DNA of 64,000 bases from Tubiluchus corallicola (GCA_030141605.1 JAQGDQ010000219.1:1-64000); one strand, 5' to 3'; shown: positions 1-11,344, counted from the stretch's first letter. A program made the numbers and translations. Notes: generated from the letters alone by a model not told the origin.

Positions 1-1675
1 CGTAATAAAATATTTAAAACAAAAATAACCATGTTAACACTTTTGTGCCAGTTTCGTCTTAGAAGATTATAATCCTTCCTTAATAAAAAACTAGATTTTT
101 GTTTTGACCACAACCATTTAACCCAAAATTACTCAGCTGCTGATTCCGGCTTGCGAAGTCCAAGTTGTATAAAAAAAATTATATTTTTATATTTGTCCGT
201 AAATATAAAGAGATTAGTGAAAAAACATCTTTTGTCGTTTCAGCGTATACCTTTATTAAAAAACTCAAAAGCGAGCACCAAGCATTCAAACCCTTTAACC
301 AGGATGCTGAGCAATCCAACGCTTATTTAAATACTTCATTCTAAAATGATTTTTATTCTGTCTTTCTGTCTTCTGTCTTTATTCACTTGCGTTGGTTTCT
401 TTCACAGAAATTCATTGTCAGACGATTTTTACAAACACAGATCGAAAATTTATTCTTAAAAGCGCGCGTAAATTTTCACGTTATATTATACGTCAAAAGC
501 GCGTGTGACAAGGTCATCTTTCACTGCAGAAAAACAACTTTGGTAAACAAACTAAATCACTTGGGCAACAGCACACGTATGAGCGTCACTAGACTGCATT
601 TTCACTGGACTTCATCCACAATGTCGGTATGACTCAAACCGAGCAGTGCTTTAGTTTCCTACAGCCTTTACACATATTACAAGAAAACTGCATTAAGCTG
701 TATCCATTATTACCTGCTCGTATTAAAGAGAAACAATAAACAATGCCAATCATACTTGGCGTTTCATTTGACTGCAAAGCTGTATAATATGCCAGCTCAT
801 GAGAAATCGATGCGATTGCTCAAGTTTGGGCATCAAGCTAATCACAAGTTAAATTTACTGAGCGCGAACGACATTTCCCTTTCGACAGATTTTTAAATTT
901 TGCGTTCAAATAATAAATTATATTTTCCTTGTGAATGCTGTTCTCTAATTTGGAATAAACATAAAAGATGTGAATCACGACAGTGAATGAGTCTTCCTTT
1001 TTCGTAGCCTATGTAAGAAAGCAAAAAGGTGGTTGCTAAATTGTAAGCCTTGGAAATTGAAACTGCTATTATTACGTAGTTATTTTCTCACCAACGTGAC
1101 AAAAAACAAATGACTTGTTTTGGCATACGCACACTGCTTCCAAATAATAGGGATTTTAAACGCGGCTCCAATAATCCAATGATCTTTGGGGTGATTTTCT
1201 TTCATCTTTCATATCACAACTTTGTATAAAGGTTAGCTTAAGTTGATGACAACATTGACAAGGTTAAGGAAGAAATGATATCGTGAAAATAATATAGGTT
1301 ACAAATGTAAGCAAAACTGAAATGGTGTAACAGGTAACTATAATAATCAGTGAAATTGATTGCTGAGTACATATTCAATTCCCCACCAGAGTCAACGCAA
1401 AAAAACAAATTGGCCGGAAATAGTGCATCAGGGCTTGCAGACATGTGTTTTTTAACTACTAAACACCTTTTTGCATATCATGTCAAATAACGATTGGAGA
1501 TATTTTTAGTTATTGGGACAATTAATTTTGCAAGCTTATGGCAGCCAAATCTTCCTTTTTTAAATGTTTTTCTTCATTTGTAATGAATGGGAACCAGATT
1601 TTTGCAACTCCATTTTGCGTAAAGCAAAGCCCCGTCCGCGTTAATGCAAAGGATTACTTTTAACGATTACATTAT
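1..1675. other. AT-rich non-coding stretch downstream of the ankyrin gene
   Basis: No convincing exon was found on either strand. Short open frames at 387-632 (+) and 1238-1444 (-) have no recognisable domain and no well-placed splice signals. If the ankyrin gene continues past 1685, its next exon should lie here or beyond the left edge. I looked on the minus strand for a continuation of the ankyrin reading frame and did not find one. Confidence 0.5.
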
Positions 1676-1684
1676 TCAACCTAC

Positions 1685-1857
1685 ATGTTTTCTCATCAAA
1701 GGGTTAATGGTTGTCTGATGCTTTAACAGTAGTTTGCACATTTCCATATTATTGTTTCTAGCTGCAAGATGGAGACACGTTCTACCGTAAACATTGCACC
1801 AATTCGCGTCTTTCTCTGTGGCCGATCCAGCAGCTTGTAATAAAAATTCAACGACAT
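1685..1857 (-). CDS. Ankyrin gene, coding exon 8 (last one found)
   Basis: This 173-nt exon (acceptor TTCTTCCAG) encodes DVVEFLLQAAG, YGRTCLHLAARNNNMEM and CKLLLKHQTTINPLMRKH. The CAT|GTAGGT at its end could be a donor. If it is not spliced, the frame reads two more codons and stops at TGA 1678-1676. Which is used cannot be decided from this window. Confidence 0.75.
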
Positions 1858-4800
1858 CTGGAAGAAAAATGCTGAATTAAACTCCAATTACTTTTTATCC
1901 CATACTCTCATTAAGTCAACGGTATCCTAGTCGGTCTGTCTATGTATTAGTCCTTTCACCTCCGAAGCAAAATCTGTAAAACTAGAGTCATAATCATAAA
2001 GTGTCAACGGTGTCTTAGTCGATCTGTCTATGTATTAGTCCTTTCACCACCGAAGCAAAATCTATAAAACTAGAGTCATAAAGTGGAGCTCAGTGAATAA
2101 ACTAATCTACACCAACGACTTTAGAACAAGTCACTTCAGCAAAATAATTTGGTGTCATTTTAAAAATCGCCGACTACACATGTAAAGTTCATAATAAATA
2201 TGCTGGTTGTGGTCGCTCGCGTGTATAGTAAGCGGCAAAGACCCGTCATGACAGGACTGTTCGCGGTATAGTCATGGACTCCAGATAGCCTAACAGCAAA
2301 TCACTTATAAGCTAAACTACTCACGTATCAAGAAATGGGCCGTCAAAAAAGATATTTGACACCCAAAAAGGGCGGCAAATCCATTTTTTTACTACAAGGC
2401 CTACTTACCAATTCGATTAGTGTAAACCGCGTGATGAAGTGGCATTTCATTTTGTAAGTCGCATATGCGCAAGTCCACTCTTGCAACATTTAACACTCTT
2501 AAAACATCCAAGTGACCTCTCGCAGCAGTGTAATGCACCAGTCTGGAAAAATAAAGGAAAGAAAAATCTATTCTCTTTCTCTGCAAATTTGTGTTTTAGA
2601 ATGTTCGTTCTTTGATCGTAATAAAATTAATTTCGACCATGTAAGTTGTTTTGTCATTTCAAGTTGGTCACAGTTTACCATTAAACCGATTATTCTTTTT
2701 GATGCTGAAATGAATCGAAATGAATTTACTCGTATTATGTCATGTCATGTTATGTCATGTCGTAATTGTCATGGTTTACGCGTACTGTGTACATCTACTG
2801 TGTGCAAAAATGCAAGCAAGAATAATAAATTTTTCGTTAATGATTATATTTCAACATTTGTAAAAATGTCATTCATAAGAAACACGTGTCTACACAAAGA
2901 TATTTCTTTTTAGTTTATAATTGTAAACGTTGAAAATTTATTTGCAGCAATTACAGACTCAATAAATTTTAGGTGAAACCTACAGAGTCTTCACCAAGTC
3001 ACAAATACAGGCTAACTCCTAGTATCTATCAAAAATCACGTGCTAATTAACTAACCTATTGCGCGTAACCCTTTTCTTAAAGGTAACATAAAAAAGATCT
3101 GCCACGAATCCGGTTTCTGCCACGTTACAGTTCGCTACAGTTATTTGTGGCTTCCCACGCAGTTCACATACCACCATTAAACTAATAAAGGCCATCTAAT
3201 AAAGGCAATTAAGTGTGAGGTGTAAACGTTAATGAATTTTGAAACGGTAGTGATTGCTCATTGCTGTGATTATTTTCAACTGAAATGCATTCCCAACGCT
3301 GTTTGATTAATTAAATGCGTGGCTGTGTGTGTTAATCATGTGTCCATATATTCATTGCTCTCTGTTCATCTTACAAACATTTTTGTTGTGTATTGGTAAC
3401 TTGACTTGTATCATCATCACCATCATCATCATCATCATCATCATTATCGTCGTCATCGTCATCGTCATCGTCGTCATCATCTCATCATCATAACCATCAT
3501 TGTCACCATCATCATCATCATCAACTGATAAAAAGCAGCAGCCACTAGATACTTACGTTTTTCCTTGCTTGTCTTGAACATGAGGATTGGCAATGTATTC
3601 CATTAGTTGTACGACTACGATTGAATGACCTTGCATCGCCGCGTAGAAAAGTGGAGTCCATCCACTGTTATCTACCGCGTCCACATTGGCGTTTCCTTGG
3701 TTCATTAAAACTTCGGCGCAATCCACATGACCGCGACTGCAGGTAATATGTAACGCTGCAATCAAGAAATCCCATGATGAACTTTTAATTATCTAATTGG
3801 TAGAAACTCTTTGCGTGTTTTTTCTATTTGTAACATTGAAGTCATACAGTTATAGTGAGTTAAATTTCATTGCATGAGATCAATGTTTTGCTTCTACCCA
3901 CTGGTTTCTCATTCAGTGGATTCTTAAAAGTTGTCGTTTGTTGAGTCACTCTACTTCAAACTATTGGAACCGTATATTATGAATCACTCTATTTCAAACC
4001 ATTGGAACCGTAATCAATAATATTAACTCTTCACTAATCAAAGACAACACTAATATCACAAATAATTTTGAACTTGTTTCCCTACGCAGCCCACCATTAA
4101 ACAACAAGTTTATTCTAATCCTATAATTCTAACGGCAAACTTCGACTAAACCTGCATAAATAAAGGCAGTGGGCTGACAAGCCAAAAGACGAGCCTAAGT
4201 GATATTGGGAAAACCTATACGCAGCGCACGTTTTCAAGCAACGATTATAAATTATATAGACGACCTTTTAGAATATTAAGTTTTGAGATACGAAATAAAC
4301 AAAGGATTTTGTAATATAGGAAATCAGAATTATTGCAAATTTTTAAGGGTCTCTTTAAGTTCATTTTTGTTAGAAAAAATATACGGTAAACAAATCTGAA
4401 TGTAAAATTCATCTTACCAGTAAGCCCATATTTATCAGTAGCAGAAACGTCAGCACCAAAATCAATAAGTTCCAGCAAGGCATCAGAAGCACCTACAAAA
4501 TCGTTTTTTCAACTTAATTAATATTCTGATTGCAGCTTTGATTATGTGTAATAGCTGCATATGCGTACTTTCTTTCTTTGTTTGTATGATTAATTTTGTT
4601 TGTGTTATTCTGAATAATTAATTCATATTTTCAGATAGGGCATACAACCTGAACATCCTCGTATATTTTTGGTTTAAATTTCATTGTCTTGGTTATATTA
4701 CAAATTTAGGGCTGTTATTATACATGTAAATAGATGAGAGAATCCCAATGTTTTTCGGTCCTTTTAAACGGATTATACATATAGCTTTGTTACGGCGTTA

Positions 4801-7800
4801 AAATATAACTATATCTGTCTCATTACTTATAGAAGATAGAAAGTTTTGATGTTCGAATCTGTTTAAACTATGGTTAAATACACGCATTGGTTATTATAAC
4901 TGCCACAAATTACTGGAAATAGCAATAAAAAAGTTTTATTGATTGGTAATACCGTTTTGCAAATAATTACCTTTTAACACTTTATCTATAGACTTATAGA
5001 GCTAGTGAATAATTTGCATTATAATTATTATCAATTTTTGTCATGATGCTGGAAGTATGGATGACGATTTGGAGCAATAAACATTATTTAATTATAACAG
5101 CGATAACTATAACTATAACTATAACTATAACTATAACTATAACTATAACTATAACTATAACTATAACTATAACTATAACTATAACTATAACTATAACTAT
5201 AACTATAACTATAACTATAACTATAACTATAACTATAACTATAACTATAACTATAACTATAACTATAACTATAACTATAACTATAACTATAACTATAACT
5301 ATAACTATAACTATAACTATAACTATAACTATAACTATAACTATAACTATAACTATAACTATAACTATAACTATAACTATAACTATAACTATAACTATAA
5401 CTAAGCACTTCTCTTAGAAGTTTATACCAGAACATGCTGCCCAAAACAATGGTTGTCGGTTATCCCTGTCAACGCTGTTCACGGGAGCATCCCGGTAGAG
5501 CAGTGTGCGCAATGTAGTTAATCCCAGCTCTGGATCGTTCCCCATATCATTGAAACCACACATTTGTGCTGCGTAATGCAATGGGTAAGCACCGTGGACA
5601 TCAGTCGTAGCACAGTCAGCACCACAGTCAATCAGAAGATCGATAAAATCCATTTGACCGCAAACTACAAGTTTATAAAATATATTTATACACAAGGATA
5701 TATAGAGGGTGTGTAACTTCAATAATAAAAATAATTCAAGCTATGGCGCTAACCCTGACTCTTCTGTGACATTTTTTTATGTTTTATATATATAGTAATA
5801 TCTCGAAACATACTGAAATAGTTTAATGAGTACAAAAGATGATTTATTAAAACATAAACTCAATATTTCAACTGCCTAACGGCAGTCATTCTCAGACGAT
5901 TACTTATGTTTTATGTTTTCATTTGTGCATTTTTTCCTGTGCGACTTTCCTTGTATACAATGTTTAAGCCTAATATGCACTGCACATCTGTCTACTGGAA
6001 GCTCAACAGATCAAAGCAGTACAGAAAACAAACATACTGACAGCCCAGTGGATAACTGAATGGCTTTCATCGTCGACTAGGCTTACATCAGCGCCATTCT
6101 CCAGTAAGCACCGAAGCACCTATAGAAAATACAGTTCTGAAATCAGTAGAATTCTAAATCACAGATAATATTAGAAGATTAAATAACATTGGAAGAAAAA
6201 AGATACAGAAGATAGTCATAATAGTTCAAATTATTTAAATTTTGATAGCCAATTAGAAAGTCAGGAAATGGGAAAAAGTTAGAACACAGTTTGAATTTGA
6301 ACCAGGGACATCTGGCTTACAATGGCGACGCCATAACCACTAAACCATCGTCGTTCACAGTGATTATGGCAGTCCAAAGTTTATCTCTTACAGCTGGTCA
6401 GCCATTTCAGCATTTCTAAATCTGACTAGTGATTTAATAAGATTAATTAAGATCACTCTAGTGTGAGCGGTCTAACATTGGAAATGCTGAAATAGCTGGC
6501 CAGTTATAAATTATGAACTTTGGACAGCTATAATCAACAGGAAACACGGTGGCCTAGTGGTCATGACATCGGCTTTGTAAGCCGAATGTCCCTAGTTCAA
6601 ATCCAGGCTATCTTCCAGCTTTTCACATTTCTTGTCTTTCTAATTTGCTATCAAAATTTAATTAATTGTAAACAGTTGTTGGTTTATTGACCAGTAGCTC
6701 AGTAACAGATTGTAAGTCCCAAAAAGGAATAAACAAAACAATACGTTAAATAATAGAATAGCCCAACAGTGTATTTATCTAAGAATAGGTGGGTTTAAAA
6801 ATGTAAACCAAATCTAGATTGTAACTCATGCCGCATGACATGAGCCGCTCCTCCTTCGCCAGCTAGAGGGCAAAGTTCGATTCTTTCGTCCTTAAAGTTC
6901 GCAAACAGCCAAACCGACTGAATCCCGTCCTGGCTTCTGCAGACTGAATGGCACTAGCTGGTTAATTATGTTAATTAAAATAGTTGGTTAACAGTAATAA
7001 ACAATTAGTTAAATGGCTGCGAATGCGTCAGTTGAAATCGTCTACATTGACTTACTACATCCTGTAAGGTAACTAGAAATGTGCGTGCGAAGTTTATTTT
7101 ATGAAACAACAGTTTTTTAATGTGTAATAGCTAATATTTTTAAACTCCTAAAGCTGAGCGTTACCTAAAACGCCAAATATTGTACTTACAATATCACTGT
7201 TTTTTAATCAGTCATTCTGTAAAACCTAATAAGACGTACGTTTTGCTTTTTAATCACATTCAATACTCTGGCAATATTTGTAAGCATCAAATAGCTTGTC
7301 AGACCTTAATAACGGTGTAGTCTAATTACGAAACTTTCATGTTTCCAACATGAATATAATAGCTAAAAGGGCAAGACTAGCTAGTGGTTTCAAGAGAAAG
7401 GGAATGAAAATTTGGAATAGCCTGAGGCCTAGAAGACATAAGTACTTTGCATACGCTATTAGCCAATGAAAGTTGTAAAGAAATGTTTAAAATGTACGGA
7501 CGTAAAAAGCCGATATAAAAAGACAATGGTGCAGCCACTATGTGGGAAAAACAGCTGATGCAGCTGATGCAGCTACTATGTGGGAAAAATGAGGAGATTA
7601 ATGTGCCGCAAAAACTCTTGAATCCGCCAGAAATGATATTAGGATTCTGCACGTTTTCCATATCAATTGCAGCAGCGCTAATCATCCAGCAACGAGAAAA
7701 GATTTCTAAAGAAGCTTTCTCGTGTCGAATTTCCAGCCAGAAGCAGAATGATAAGCTGATTTTCGCAAGATTATCATTTGCTGCACAGTGCTTAAAGTAA

Positions 7801-10800
7801 ACGTTGTCGCGTGCAAAAGTTCTGGTTTATAGATCTGACAATGTGCTACATCTGAGCCAGTTTAGAAATTTTAGAAATGTAACACTGTAGAGCTGATATG
7901 AAAAATTATGTAGTTTCTGGTTTACCAGGTACGCAGCAACATGGCATTTATTATTATATCAAGCCAATACATGATGTTGTGTACTCAAAGTAATTTTCTT
8001 GTAAAAACTGCGATGCCAGATTTGTAAACTGTAACAAGCATTGATTTAAATGTGTATGTTCTTTTATCATTTTACCAACCGTATTGCCTTTACCATTACG
8101 ACATTTGGATAAATCAACGTTTTTCACTGAAATCTAAAAGTTCGACAATAATTACTATGCTTTAAATGTGATAATTAAGATGTTTAAATATTAATGCAGC
8201 TGCTTATAAGGTGATGAGATGAAAAGGTGTGGAAGCGATGTGATAATGATCAAACCAATACCAACAAATCATGTCAGGTACAGTATACAGCATCGTAAAA
8301 CTGTTACAGGAAGACAGGGTGATTTTTCATATCCTACCCCATTTTCAAGTACGGCAAAAGTATACATTTTAACACCAATAATACTGTAAAAGCGTTTCTG
8401 ATAATTAAATAATAGGTTAAAATCTTATTTAACAGCGGGCGATTCCAACTATTGATGACATTACAAACGAACCCAATTTTCAACAGCACAAACATTCTAT
8501 GAGCGTGTTGCACGTGTTTGTGAAAGCGAAGACTGAAGTAAAGTATTACTGTAAGAAACTCGTTGTGTTGTATTAAAACTCGCCAAGTTTTAAGATAAAA
8601 ATTCAAATTTACCGCTAAGCTCACGCGTGAGCTGTCAAACATGTGTGTAGTATGTCATAGACGAACACCTCTTAACTGGGAGGTACAGCACATGTTTTTT
8701 TGTGCAAAGCGTTTTCGAAATGCAAGGGCTAGCGAAATGCAACCCTCTAACTACCGAATGACGACATTTATTCGAACCGCGAAGAAGTAGTGGCGGGAAC
8801 GCGAAATTGTGTGGTAATAATTCTTTCACGTAAATCATTGTTGAAAAAATAGCATGTTCCTTTTCAATATTGTAAAGAATAGTTTGTTTTGATGTACAAT
8901 TTAAAGTGGGTCCGTTTTTCCTTTAACATATCTGTTATGTCACTAATGGGTACCCTTACCTTGATGTAGCCACAAATAACGGTCAAGTGCAATGCAGAGT
9001 GGCCTTCCTCATCTTGTAAATCAATAAGTGATGGGTCGGCGTCAATCAATAATCGAGCACAATCAGCATTTTTATTTTGCGCGCAGTAATGGAGTGCGTT
9101 TTTGCCGGTCTTGTCTGTATCTCTGACTGAAACCTAAAAACAAAGACAACGTAGAAAAGATTGACACGAATCTGCTTCTCTTTTCCCAGTTACGTCGCTC
9201 GGTTGTTAAAATACATGTAACATGTAAAATTGTCAAGACAGGGTCTTCAGAGTCAGCTGCCTTTTCGGGTCGTCAATTTCAGGGCCTTACTAATGGCGTC
9301 AAGGGATATCAAAGAGCAGAGTCAAGGGCGTCTTTCGGTGTCAAATAAACCTCAACTACGCCAAGGGAAACTCATTATCATGGAGCACTAAAAAGCTAAA
9401 TGGCGTCAAGTAAGCGGTAGGGGATCTTGGTTTCTACTAATTATGTGCGTAGTGATGTATACAATGACTGTTCGACGCTTTTTCATCGACAAAATTTGCT
9501 TGACACTGATGGGCTTCATACTTTCGTGGCGTCTTGAAGCTTCTTGATCTCCTTGACGCTTACTGACGCTGTTTAATACCCTAGACGTTACCTGACACTA
9601 TTTAATTTGGACCGCCGGTATCTGACTATGTTCTGGATCAACACTGGTAACAGAAAGTTCCCCAAAGTTGTGTTGGGACTCACTGGCCGAGTGACTATTT
9701 TAGTTTAGTAAATTCATTGGTGTCACGCACATATTGTTACAGATGAAATTTAATAATATTTTCCACACTCGTGAACATTCTTCTTTATTCTAGTTTTAAT
9801 TACTGTTCTACTGAGGAGCTAATCCCCATTATTCATAAAAGAAGCGCGTTTCTTAGAGGTTTAGCTGGTTTGATGTGGTGAGTGCTGAGAGAAAAATGAT
9901 ACCCGATAGTAACCAAAAGCTTTTTTCTGCGCGTCTTCATTTTATTGGCAAGGTCGTCGCCTGATTATCTACCTGCAAAATTTTTTGCCCCATGTTTGGG
10001 GACGATCAGCAAAAAATAACTTATAAGCTTGTTAAAGCACTTGCAGTTATAACAACATTTGCAATAATGTTGTCATAAATCTTACATGTTTCGGGTAATT
10101 TAAATTTCATTAAAAATTTGTTTTCCTCTGCATTGGAATAAAACTTGTTATTATGAAAATAGATGCGCATATTATAAATAACAACAACAATCTTTAAATA
10201 AGATGCAAGATCTGAAGATTTTAAAGCAGTTTAAATAAAAACACAATTTAAAAAAAAGTATATAATTTATCCTTTTAAGTTTTGTTTTACTTACATTAGA
10301 AAAATATTCAGCACGTTTTCCTGACACTTTAATTACTTTTCTCGGTCAAAACCTGAATTGATCAATATTGTGACAATAAAGAAAAATATCAATACAAGAG
10401 TGACATGCGATCGTACTAATACAGCTAGTTTTTTTCATTATTTTGGTCTTGGTGAAACATCAAGGATAATACATGCAAATTGATTTTGGGGATTTCTTAG
10501 CAAAAAGTTGTGGGGAAGTGCTAAAATGTTTCTAGTTTAATTTTAGAAGAGCTTACTTTTTGTATAACCCTGTCGAAATATTGTCCATAAGTAAAATGCG
10601 GAATAGTAAATTTTTCATTTAACAAAATAATTGAAACTTCCATCTGTGACTGCAGCGAGGATGCAACAGTGTGCTGTTAGTTTGCTGTGAGCATATCAAC
10701 TGGTGTGGTTAAAATTAGTAGTAAGCCGTTTATGTTAATATAGAATTAAAATTACATAATAATTTAACGGTCATGCTGAGGATGGTTTACGTGAGACTAC

Positions 10801-11244
10801 GACAATCTGAACGGTTCGCAGCTAAAATTGCGCCAGCTATTTTGATATTTTTACCTCCATTTTTTTAGTCTTGAAGTTGTAATAATTGACTGAAATAATT
10901 GAATTTTTTGCTCAGTGTATGGCAATTTAAGACAAAAAAGGTGAAGCGGAATTTGAAAGCTATCATGTGCATGCACAGATAGATACACAGTCTGTAGAAG
11001 TTTAGGAAAACGTATGCTGCACATTACGAAAAGGCACTTAAAAAAACTTTATAACTTATATAAGACTTACGTCGCTTCACATTAAAATGTTCTTTAAAAA
11101 CTTGCTAATTTATATAAGACTTACGTCGCTTTGTATCAACATTTTGACGGTCTGCTCATTTTCCTGTTGACAGGCTGCCATCAGAGATGTTATACCTCCT
11201 CTACCGCGAGACAGCATGCGAGAAAAATGATTTCTTCCCTCCAT
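1685..11244 (-). CDS. Ankyrin-repeat protein gene, eight coding exons
   Basis: Exons on the minus strand are 11244-11125, 9133-8960, 6119-6038, 5664-5428, 4492-4418, 3755-3557, 2542-2409 and 1857-1685. All have GT/AG borders, and joining them keeps one open frame of about 398 codons. The protein has about eleven ankyrin repeats from residue ~16 to the end, with repeat cores such as GKNALHYCAQN, GHSALHLTVICG, GAYPLHYAAQMCG, GWTPLFYAAMQG and YGRTCLHLAARN. The fifth repeat carries a roughly ten-residue insertion (QMCGFNDMGNDPELG). No catalytic domain, TM segment or signal peptide is seen, so the likely role is a protein-binding scaffold; the partner is unknown. The ATG at 11244 is preceded by an in-frame TAA in the same exon. 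The 3' end is unsure: the frame either stops at TGA 1678-1676 or uses the GTAGGT donor after 1685 and continues off the window. The exact orthologue is not assigned. Confidence 0.88.
1915..2085. repeat. Direct tandem duplication, about 88-bp unit
   Basis: Two adjacent near-identical copies, starting GTCAACGG at 1915 and at 2003, lie in the last intron of the ankyrin gene. Both contain GTCTATGTATTAGTCC and CGAAGCAAAATCT. They are non-coding. Confidence 0.9.
2409..2542 (-). CDS. Ankyrin gene, coding exon 7
   Basis: This 134-nt exon (acceptor TTTTCCAG, donor GTAAGT) encodes LVHYTAARGHLDVLRVL and then MPLHHAVYTNRI. It starts in phase 2 and ends in phase 1, matching its neighbours. Confidence 0.87.
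3411..3525. repeat. CAT/ATC trinucleotide microsatellite
   Basis: An imperfect (ATC)n tract with CGT/CAT variants lies in an ankyrin-gene intron. It ends about 31 nt downstream of the donor of the exon at 3755-3557 in the sense of that gene. Confidence 0.95.
3557..3755 (-). CDS. Ankyrin gene, coding exon 6
   Basis: This 199-nt exon (acceptor GATTGCAG, donor GTAAGT) encodes ALHITCSRGHVDCAEVLM, then GWTPLFYAAMQGHS and the start of the next repeat VQDKQGKT. A CAT/ATC microsatellite follows the donor within about 30 nt. Confidence 0.88.
3944..4010. repeat. Short tandem duplication, about 36-bp unit
   Basis: Two copies of a segment containing CACTCTA.TTCAAAC.ATTGGAACCGTA lie side by side in the intron between coding exons 5 and 6 of the ankyrin gene. 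Confidence 0.8.
4418..4492 (-). CDS. Ankyrin gene, coding exon 5
   Basis: This 75-nt exon (acceptor TTTTGTAG, donor GTAAGA) encodes ASDALLELIDFGADVSA then TDKYGLT. It bridges exon 4 and exon 6 in phase 1 on both sides. Confidence 0.87.
5104..5402. repeat. Hexanucleotide array (TATAAC)n / (GTTATA)n
   Basis: Nearly 50 perfect copies of a 6-bp unit run without interruption. Because 6 is a multiple of 3, every stop-free frame stays open, producing spurious Ile-Thr and Ser-Tyr dipeptide ORFs on the two strands. The array sits in the intron after the 5664-5428 exon, with only 25 nt separating it from the donor. It is not a known telomere unit. Confidence 0.97.
5428..5664 (-). CDS. Ankyrin gene, coding exon 4
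   Basis: This 237-nt exon encodes ICGQMDFIDLLIDCGAD, the insertion-bearing repeat GAYPLHYAAQMCG..., and RQPLFWAACS. The acceptor is CTTGTAG and the donor is GTATAA, which is weaker than the other donors of this gene. A hexanucleotide array begins 25 nt downstream of this donor in the intron. Confidence 0.88.
6038..6119 (-). CDS. Ankyrin gene, coding exon 3
   Basis: This 82-nt exon encodes VLRCLLENGADVSLVDD and then HSVIHWAV. It begins in phase 0 after CTATAG and ends with one base of a split codon before GTATGT. It completes the repeat begun in exon 2. Confidence 0.85.
6235..6662. mobile_element. Palindromic pair of tRNA-derived SINE copies, head to head
   Basis: The left half (6235-~6445) and right half (~6450-6662) are inverted, diverged copies of the same sequence. 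Each holds a tRNA-like region with Pol III promoter boxes. On the plus strand near 6550-6605 there is an A box GGCCTAGTGGTCA and a B box AGTTCAAATCC. The minus-strand copy at ~6350-6295 has GGTTTAGTGGTTA and GGTTCAAATTC. The anticodon-loop region contains TTGTAA, suggesting a tRNA-Thr-like origin. Each copy has about 55 bp upstream of the tRNA head and a tail ending near TGATAGC. It lies in the intron between coding exons 2 and 3 of the ankyrin gene. Confidence 0.75.
6663..8320. other. Intron sequence of the ankyrin gene, no gene found
   Basis: AT-rich intron. ORFs at 7377-7685 (-) and 7540-7800 (+) overlap each other antisense and show no domain. A GCTGATGCA / ACTATGTGGGAAAA short duplication occurs at about 7538-7590. 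A possible B-box-like GTTCGATTC occurs at 6875, but no full tRNA fold was recognised. Confidence 0.5.
8330..8830 (-). mobile_element. Dispersed repeat, copy 1 (minus strand)
   Basis: On the minus strand this copy shares extended similarity with 55180-55560 (+). Shared blocks include GTAAATTTGAATTTTT.TCTTAAAACTTG, CACGTGCAACA, ATTGGTGTTAAAA and the end TATGAAAAATCA. A more diverged third copy lies near 43270-43680. Open frames inside it (8334-8642 and 8635-8838) echo those in the 55-kb copy, but they look like repeat shadow rather than genes. The class is unknown. Confidence 0.75.
8960..9133 (-). CDS. Ankyrin gene, coding exon 2
   Basis: Fifty-eight codons, phase 0 to phase 0, from acceptor TTTTTAG to donor GTAAGG. 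It encodes VSVRDTDKTGKNALHYC through HSALHLTVICGYIK, which is one full ankyrin repeat plus the first helix of the next. The apparent Met inside it (near 9049) is not a start: the frame is open upstream to the acceptor. Confidence 0.88.
9290..9612. repeat. Degenerate GCGTCAAG-rich inverted repeat
   Basis: The left part (9290-9420) repeats GGCGTCAAG-like words several times. The right part (~9525-9610) repeats the complementary CTTGACGC/TGACGC-like words. Together they look like decayed arms of a foldback element in intron 1 of the ankyrin gene. The match is patchy, so the borders are approximate. Confidence 0.45.
9613..11050. other. Intron 1 sequence of the ankyrin gene, no gene found
   Basis: AT-rich intron without credible exons, RNA genes or clear transposon ends. 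Confidence 0.5.
11057..11131 (-). repeat. Duplicated 21-bp block covering the exon-1 splice donor
   Basis: The plus-strand block TATATAAGACTTACGTCGCTT occurs at 11111-11131, where it spans the exon-1 donor of the ankyrin gene, and again at 11057-11077. The second copy carries the same GAC|GTAAGT donor 54 nt downstream. Confidence 0.85.
11125..11244 (-). CDS. Ankyrin gene, coding exon 1
   Basis: This exon encodes 40 residues starting MEGRNHFSRMLSRGRGG and ends in phase 0 before the donor GTAAGT. The transcribed exon probably begins at 11344, after the acceptor TTTTGTTTTCAG. The leader between contains a short upstream ORF and an in-frame TAA just before the ATG, so this is the first usable start of this frame. 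Confidence 0.8.
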
Positions 11245-11344
11245 TTTCCTGGCCGTAGATTACTTTATTGAGGCCTGCCTTTATAATAACTTCATGCGAC
11301 AAATTGATCGAATTTGCAACAGTTTTAGATTTGAAACCTCAATC

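Noticed and set aside
387-632. 81-codon ORF
   Set aside because: No domain, no splice-linked partner and ordinary AT-rich composition.
5104-5402. Telomere-like hexamer
   Set aside because: TATAAC is not a known telomeric unit and the array is intronic.
5043-5444. Ile-Thr (+) and Ser-Tyr (-) dipeptide ORFs of about 120 codons
   Set aside because: They are produced purely by a 6-bp tandem array in an intron and have no independent coding evidence.
6295-6605. Functional tRNA-Thr genes
   Set aside because: A and B boxes are present but the cloverleaf stems are mismatched and long non-tRNA tails follow; these are SINE heads.
8334-8838. Two minus-strand ORFs of 67 and 102 codons
   Set aside because: They lie in a dispersed repeat and recur at 55 kb; treated as repeat sequence.
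8864-9049. Separate small ankyrin protein starting at an internal Met
   Set aside because: The frame is open upstream to a good acceptor and joins the neighbouring exons in phase, so it is an internal exon.
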